This document shows, piece after piece, positions 61,189-64,000 of a stretch of 64,000 nt of DNA. Numbering within the stretch: position 1 is the stretch's first letter; each line of letters opens with the position of its first letter. The DNA comes from Streptomyces sp. NBC_00654 (lineage in GTDB: Bacteria; Actinomycetota; Actinomycetes; Streptomycetales; Streptomycetaceae). Made by a program: the position numbers and the translations under genes. The notes below the pieces were generated by a model. The model was given only the letters and a program-made list of their open reading frames with translations, did no database searches and had not been told where the DNA came from. The stretch is from NCBI RefSeq assembly GCF_026341775.1, contig NZ_JAPEOB010000002.1:1860001-1924000 (forward strand). Direction: 5' to 3'.

Positions 61189-61244
61189 ACTCCGTCAAAC
61201 GTCCGGGCGTACGGGCCCGTTCCCGTCGCACGGGGTCGGTGCGC

Positions 61245-61333
61245 GGACGCGGTGCGCGGCCCGGTGCACGGACGCGGTGCGCGGCCCGGTGCACGGACGC
61301 GGTGCGCGGCCCGGTGCACGGACGCGGTGCGCG
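61245..61333. repeat. 25-bp tandem repeat, about 3.6 copies
   Basis: Three identical 25-bp units starting at 61245, 61270 and 61295, plus a partial fourth from 61320; each starts GGACGCGGTGCGCGG and ends CCCGGTGCAC. Non-coding, upstream of the methyltransferase start. The units are GC-rich and partly self-complementary (GTGCGC, GTGCAC). Confidence 0.9.
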
Positions 61334-61575
61334 CGCCGCCGATGTCTCTTCCGGAGGCCCTGACGCGTGCCCCGATCAGGCCCTCGGCCGTGAAGAGCGT
61401 CATCCGGGTGTCATCCGGGTGTCACCTGTGATGCGGCCGACGGCCCCGGGCCCGTCTGACCGTGTGACTCTCCGGTCCCCCGCCGCTCATGATCCGCTCC
61501 CTGCCGCCGTCGGGCCCGGCGCACGTGTTCCGTTCGCCGCCCGGCGGGTCCATGCTGGTAGGTGAGGCGATCCGT

Positions 61576-61881
61576 ATGCGTACCGGCAGTGAACCCGCGA
61601 CCGCCCGCAGTGCCCTGCGGATGCGGTTCTGGCTGAGTCTATGGGGCATGGTCTGGGCGCTCTTCGGCCTGGTGGCCTTCGCCCTGACCGGGCGGCCCGG
61701 CTGGGCGGCGGCCTGCGCGGTGCTGCTGGCGCTCGTCGTTCTGGACCTCTGCGTGATCGTGCACCGCCTCCACCAGGGGCCGCACTTCCAGCCGGGCCGC
61801 GACATCCCACCGTACGAACCGGACCGCGGTACGGACCCGCCGCGGCCGGCCCGTACCCACAGGCACCCCCGTCCGGGCTGA
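61576..61881 (+). CDS. Small two-helix membrane protein (DUF6343-like)
   Basis: 101 residues starting MRTGSEPATARSALRMRFWL. Two membrane helices (LWGMVWALFGLVAFALTG and AAACAVLLALVVLDLCVIV) then a hydrophilic tail with QGPHFQPGRDIPPYEPDR, a pattern I associate with the streptomycete DUF6343 family. GGTGAGG lies 9 nt upstream. Function unknown. Confidence 0.8.
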   Translation: MRTGSEPATARSALRMRFWLSLWGMVWALFGLVAFALTGRPGWAAACAVLLALVVLDLCVIVHRLHQGPHFQPGRDIPPYEPDRGTDPPRPARTHRHPRPG

Positions 61882-61913
61882 ACAGCCGGCCGGGCCACGG
61901 GCAGGACAGCGGT

Positions 61914-61994
61914 ACGTGTCACGGGACATGGCCCATGGGACACGCGAGACGTGACATGGGGCACGTGACATGGGACACCCCACACGTGACACGG
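61914..61994. repeat. Degenerate short direct and inverted repeats
   Basis: The region repeats GTGACATGGGnCAC (61951-61964, 61965-61978), a related GGACATGGCCCATGGGACAC, and the inverted form ACGTGTCACGGG / CACACGTGACACGGG. It lies between the convergent DUF6343-like and TPR genes. It could fold into a complex terminator. Confidence 0.6.
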
Positions 61995-62002
61995 GCCGGG
62001 CG

Positions 62003-62371
62003 TCAGTCCGGCGCCTCGAAGCGTGCCGCCCGCAGATACTCCGGGTTCGGGTCGAGCGCGGCGGCGAGCCGGAAGTGCCGGGTGGCCTGTTCGGGCCTGC
62101 CGGCCCGCTGGAAGGTCCGGGCCAGCGCGAAGTGGGCGAACGCGTTGTCCGGCTCACGCTCCAGCACCAGTTCGAACTCCAGCTCGGCCGGGCGCAGTTG
62201 GGCGGAGGCGAAGAAGGCGCGGGCCCGCAGCAGCCGCGCGGCCGTGTTCTCCGGGTGCGCGGCTATCACCGAGTCGAGCAGCTTGACCGCACCCCGCGGG
62301 TCCCGGGCAGCGAGCAACTGCTCCGCCGCCCGGAAGTCGATGACATGGGTTTCCGGGTTCCTCTCGGGCAC
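62003..62371 (-). CDS. Tetratricopeptide-repeat protein
   Basis: 122 residues. Three helical-repeat units: DFRAAEQLLAARDPRGAVKL, TAARLLRARAFFASAQLRPA, NAFAHFALARTFQRAGRPEQ. A protein-protein interaction module; partner unknown. GTG start at 62371 (MPERNPETHVIDF) has AAGGGAAGGA upstream; the longer frame to 62470 overlaps coaE and is less likely. 62 bp downstream of coaE in the same direction. Confidence 0.85.
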   Translation of the reverse strand: MPERNPETHVIDFRAAEQLLAARDPRGAVKLLDSVIAAHPENTAARLLRARAFFASAQLRPAELEFELVLEREPDNAFAHFALARTFQRAGRPEQATRHFRLAAALDPNPEYLRAARFEAPD

Positions 62372-62433
62372 GGTCGTGTCCTTCCCTTCGCTCGCGAGTT
62401 CCCCAACACCCGTACGGGCCGCCGTATTCCGCC

Positions 62434-63036
62434 TCAGCGGGCCGCGGCCCGCCGCGTCAGCTCCGCCCACACCCCACGGACCTGAGGCTCCAGCGCCTCC
62501 AGCGGTCCGTCGTTGTCGACGATCAGATCGGCGATGGCCCGGCGCTCCTCGCGGGTCGCCTGAGCGGCCATCCGGGCGCGGGCGTCGGCCTCCGTCATAC
62601 CGCGCAGCCGTACGAGCCGGTCGAGCTGGGTCGCGGGGGCGGCGTCCACGACAACGACCAGGTCGTAGAGCGGGGCGAGGCCGTTCTCGGTGAGGAGGGG
62701 TACGTCGTGGATGACGACGGCGTCCCGGCCCGCCGCCCGTTCCAGCTCGGCGGAACGGGCGCCCACCAGGGGATGGACGATCGCGTTGAGCGTGGCCAGG
62801 CGGTCCGCGTCGGCGAAGACGACCGCCCCGAGAGCGGGCCGGTCCAGGGTGCCGTCGGCGTTGAGGATGCCGGGACCGAAGGCGTCGACGACGGCCGCGA
62901 GTCCGGGGGTTCCGGGCTCGACGACCTCACGCGCGATCCGGTCGGCGTCGATCAGCACGGCACCGTATCCGACGAGCAGCCGTGACACTTCGCTCTTGCC
63001 GGCGCCGATCCCACCGGTCAGGCCCACTTTCAGCAT
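62434..63036 (-). CDS. coaE: Dephospho-CoA kinase
   Basis: 200 residues. Last step of coenzyme A synthesis. P-loop [20 protein letters not shown] at the N-terminus, [50 protein letters not shown], and the CoA-domain arginines [20 protein letters not shown]. Normal length, without the C-terminal GrpB/UPF0157 fusion found in mycobacteria. 32 bp downstream of the PAC2 gene. Confidence 0.96.
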   Translation of the reverse strand: MLKVGLTGGIGAGKSEVSRLLVGYGAVLIDADRIAREVVEPGTPGLAAVVDAFGPGILNADGTLDRPALGAVVFADADRLATLNAIVHPLVGARSAELERAAGRDAVVIHDVPLLTENGLAPLYDLVVVVDAAPATQLDRLVRLRGMTEADARARMAAQATREERRAIADLIVDNDGPLEALEPQVRGVWAELTRRAAAR

Positions 63037-63068
63037 GGGCCGCAGCCTACGTCCCCCGGCGCGCCCCG

Positions 63069-64000
63069 TCAGGCGTCGCCCTCACGTTCGGCGAGGAACC
63101 GTTCGAATTCGCGGCCGATCTCGTCCGCGGACGGCAGATCCACCGGCTCGGCGACGAGGTTGCCCCGCGTCTCGGCGCCCGCGACCGCGTCGTACTGGTG
63201 CTCAAGTCCCTCGACCAGCGACACCAGTTCCTCGTCGCCCTGGCCGATCTGCCGGTCGATCTCGGTCTGGGTGCGGTGCGCTTCGGTACGGAGCGAGTGC
63301 GCGAGGGCCGGCAGGACGAGACCGGTCGCGGCGGTGATCGCCTCCAGCGCGGTGAGCGCCGCGTCCGGGTACGCGGAGCGCGCGACGTAGTGCGGCACGT
63401 GCGTGGCCACCCCGAGGACGTCGTGACCGGACTCCATCAGCCGGTACTCGACGAGCGACTCGGCGGAACCGGGAACCTGAGCCTCGTCGAACGGGCTGCG
63501 GTGGCCGGGCATGAGGTCGGTGCGGTTGCCGTGCGGGGTGATGCCGACGGGACGGGTGTGCGGGACGCCCATGGGGATGCCGTGGAAATTGACGGCGAGC
63601 CGGACGCCGAGGCGCTCGACGATCTGCTCGACGGCGGCGGCGAACCGCTCCCACTCCACATCCGGCTCGGGGCCCGACAGCAGCAGGAACGGCGCCCCGG
63701 TGGCGTCCTGGACCACCCGGACATCCAGCGTCGGGGCCTCGAAGGCGGCCCAGCGGTCACGCCGGAAGGTGAGCAGCGGGCGCCGTGCGCGGTAGTCGAC
63801 GAGCCGGTCGTGGTCGAATCTGGCCACGACCTGGTGGGGCAGCGTTTCGAGCAGGCCGTCGACGATCTGCTCGCCGGTCTCACCCGCGTCGATGTATCCG
63901 TCGAAGTGGTAGAGCATGACCAGGCCGGCCGACTCCTGCGCCAGCGCCATGTCGACGACTGCCAGGCCCTTCGGCTCCCATTCGTACAGACTCTGCGGAT
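63069..64000 (-). CDS. PAC2-family protein (partial, N-terminus outside window)
   Basis: At least 310 residues are visible. PAC2 (proteasome assembly chaperone 2-like) domain: [71 protein letters not shown] segment, and an acidic C-terminal helix. The frame remains open to the window edge and upstream of the internal ATG (63950) still reads family-like [16 protein letters not shown], so the true start lies beyond 64000. Common in proteasome-bearing actinobacteria; molecular role unproven. Confidence 0.9.
   Translation of the reverse strand, partial: PQSLYEWEPKGLAVVDMALAQESAGLVMLYHFDGYIDAGETGEQIVDGLLETLPHQVVARFDHDRLVDYRARRPLLTFRRDRWAAFEAPTLDVRVVQDATGAPFLLLSGPEPDVEWERFAAAVEQIVERLGVRLAVNFHGIPMGVPHTRPVGITPHGNRTDLMPGHRSPFDEAQVPGSAESLVEYRLMESGHDVLGVATHVPHYVARSAYPDAALTALEAITAATGLVLPALAHSLRTEAHRTQTEIDRQIGQGDEELVSLVEGLEHQYDAVAGAETRGNLVAEPVDLPSADEIGREFERFLAEREGDA

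Overview
This is a high-GC actinobacterial chromosome segment, almost certainly Streptomyces. The gene content and order (sufR-sufB, ctaA/ctaB, tkt-tal-zwf-opcA-pgl, pgi, RbpA-like protein, secG-tpiA-pgk, gap, whiA-yvcK-rapZ-uvrC, uvrA, terC/terD genes, uvrB, coaE) match the core region known in Streptomyces genomes. GTG starts and 4-bp ATGA/GTGA gene overlaps are common. No rRNA, tRNA or CRISPR was seen. Both ends cut through genes: sufB on the left and a PAC2-family gene on the right.

Layout. 1-4.5 kb: an Fe-S regulator coupled to sufB, an ABC exporter pair and haem A synthase. 4.6-12.9 kb: a small hypothetical gene, haem O synthase, and the divergent pentose-phosphate operon tkt-tal-zwf-opcA-pgl. 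12.9-21 kb (minus strand): two PH-domain membrane proteins, pgi, an RbpA-family protein, secG, tpiA, pgk and gap, so nearly all central carbon metabolism is clustered. 21-26.3 kb (minus): the uvrC-rapZ-yvcK-whiA operon, linking DNA repair, cell-wall/carbon regulation and sporulation. 26.4-33 kb: a secreted papain-like protease with a membrane-anchored partner, an HTH protein, a Rieske lipoprotein and uvrA.

33-37.7 kb is the unusual part. A metallo-beta-lactamase-fold hydrolase gene appears to have been the target of a serine-integrase element. The gene carries a replaced 3' end, while a second, displaced 3' end lies 3.1 kb downstream after an identical 12-bp core. Between them are fragments of universal-stress-like and TerC-like genes, an intact heliorhodopsin gene, and a frameshifted N-terminal fragment of a serine recombinase. 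I read this as a decayed integrative element that left a heliorhodopsin behind.

37.7-46 kb: terC with a well-formed yybP-ykoY-type Mn2+ riboswitch leader, two TerD-domain genes, uvrB, an MHYT sensor protein and a secreted glycerophosphodiesterase. 46-55 kb: a DNA-repair methyltransferase, an MFS exporter, a cupin, pseudouridine catabolism genes (psuG and a PfkB kinase), a uridine-kinase-like protein, and an HxlR regulator divergent from an aminotransferase coupled to a C39-like peptidase gene. 54-64 kb: a SWIM-finger/SNF2 helicase pair, a slipin, small membrane or lipoprotein genes, a methyltransferase, a TPR protein, coaE and a PAC2 protein.
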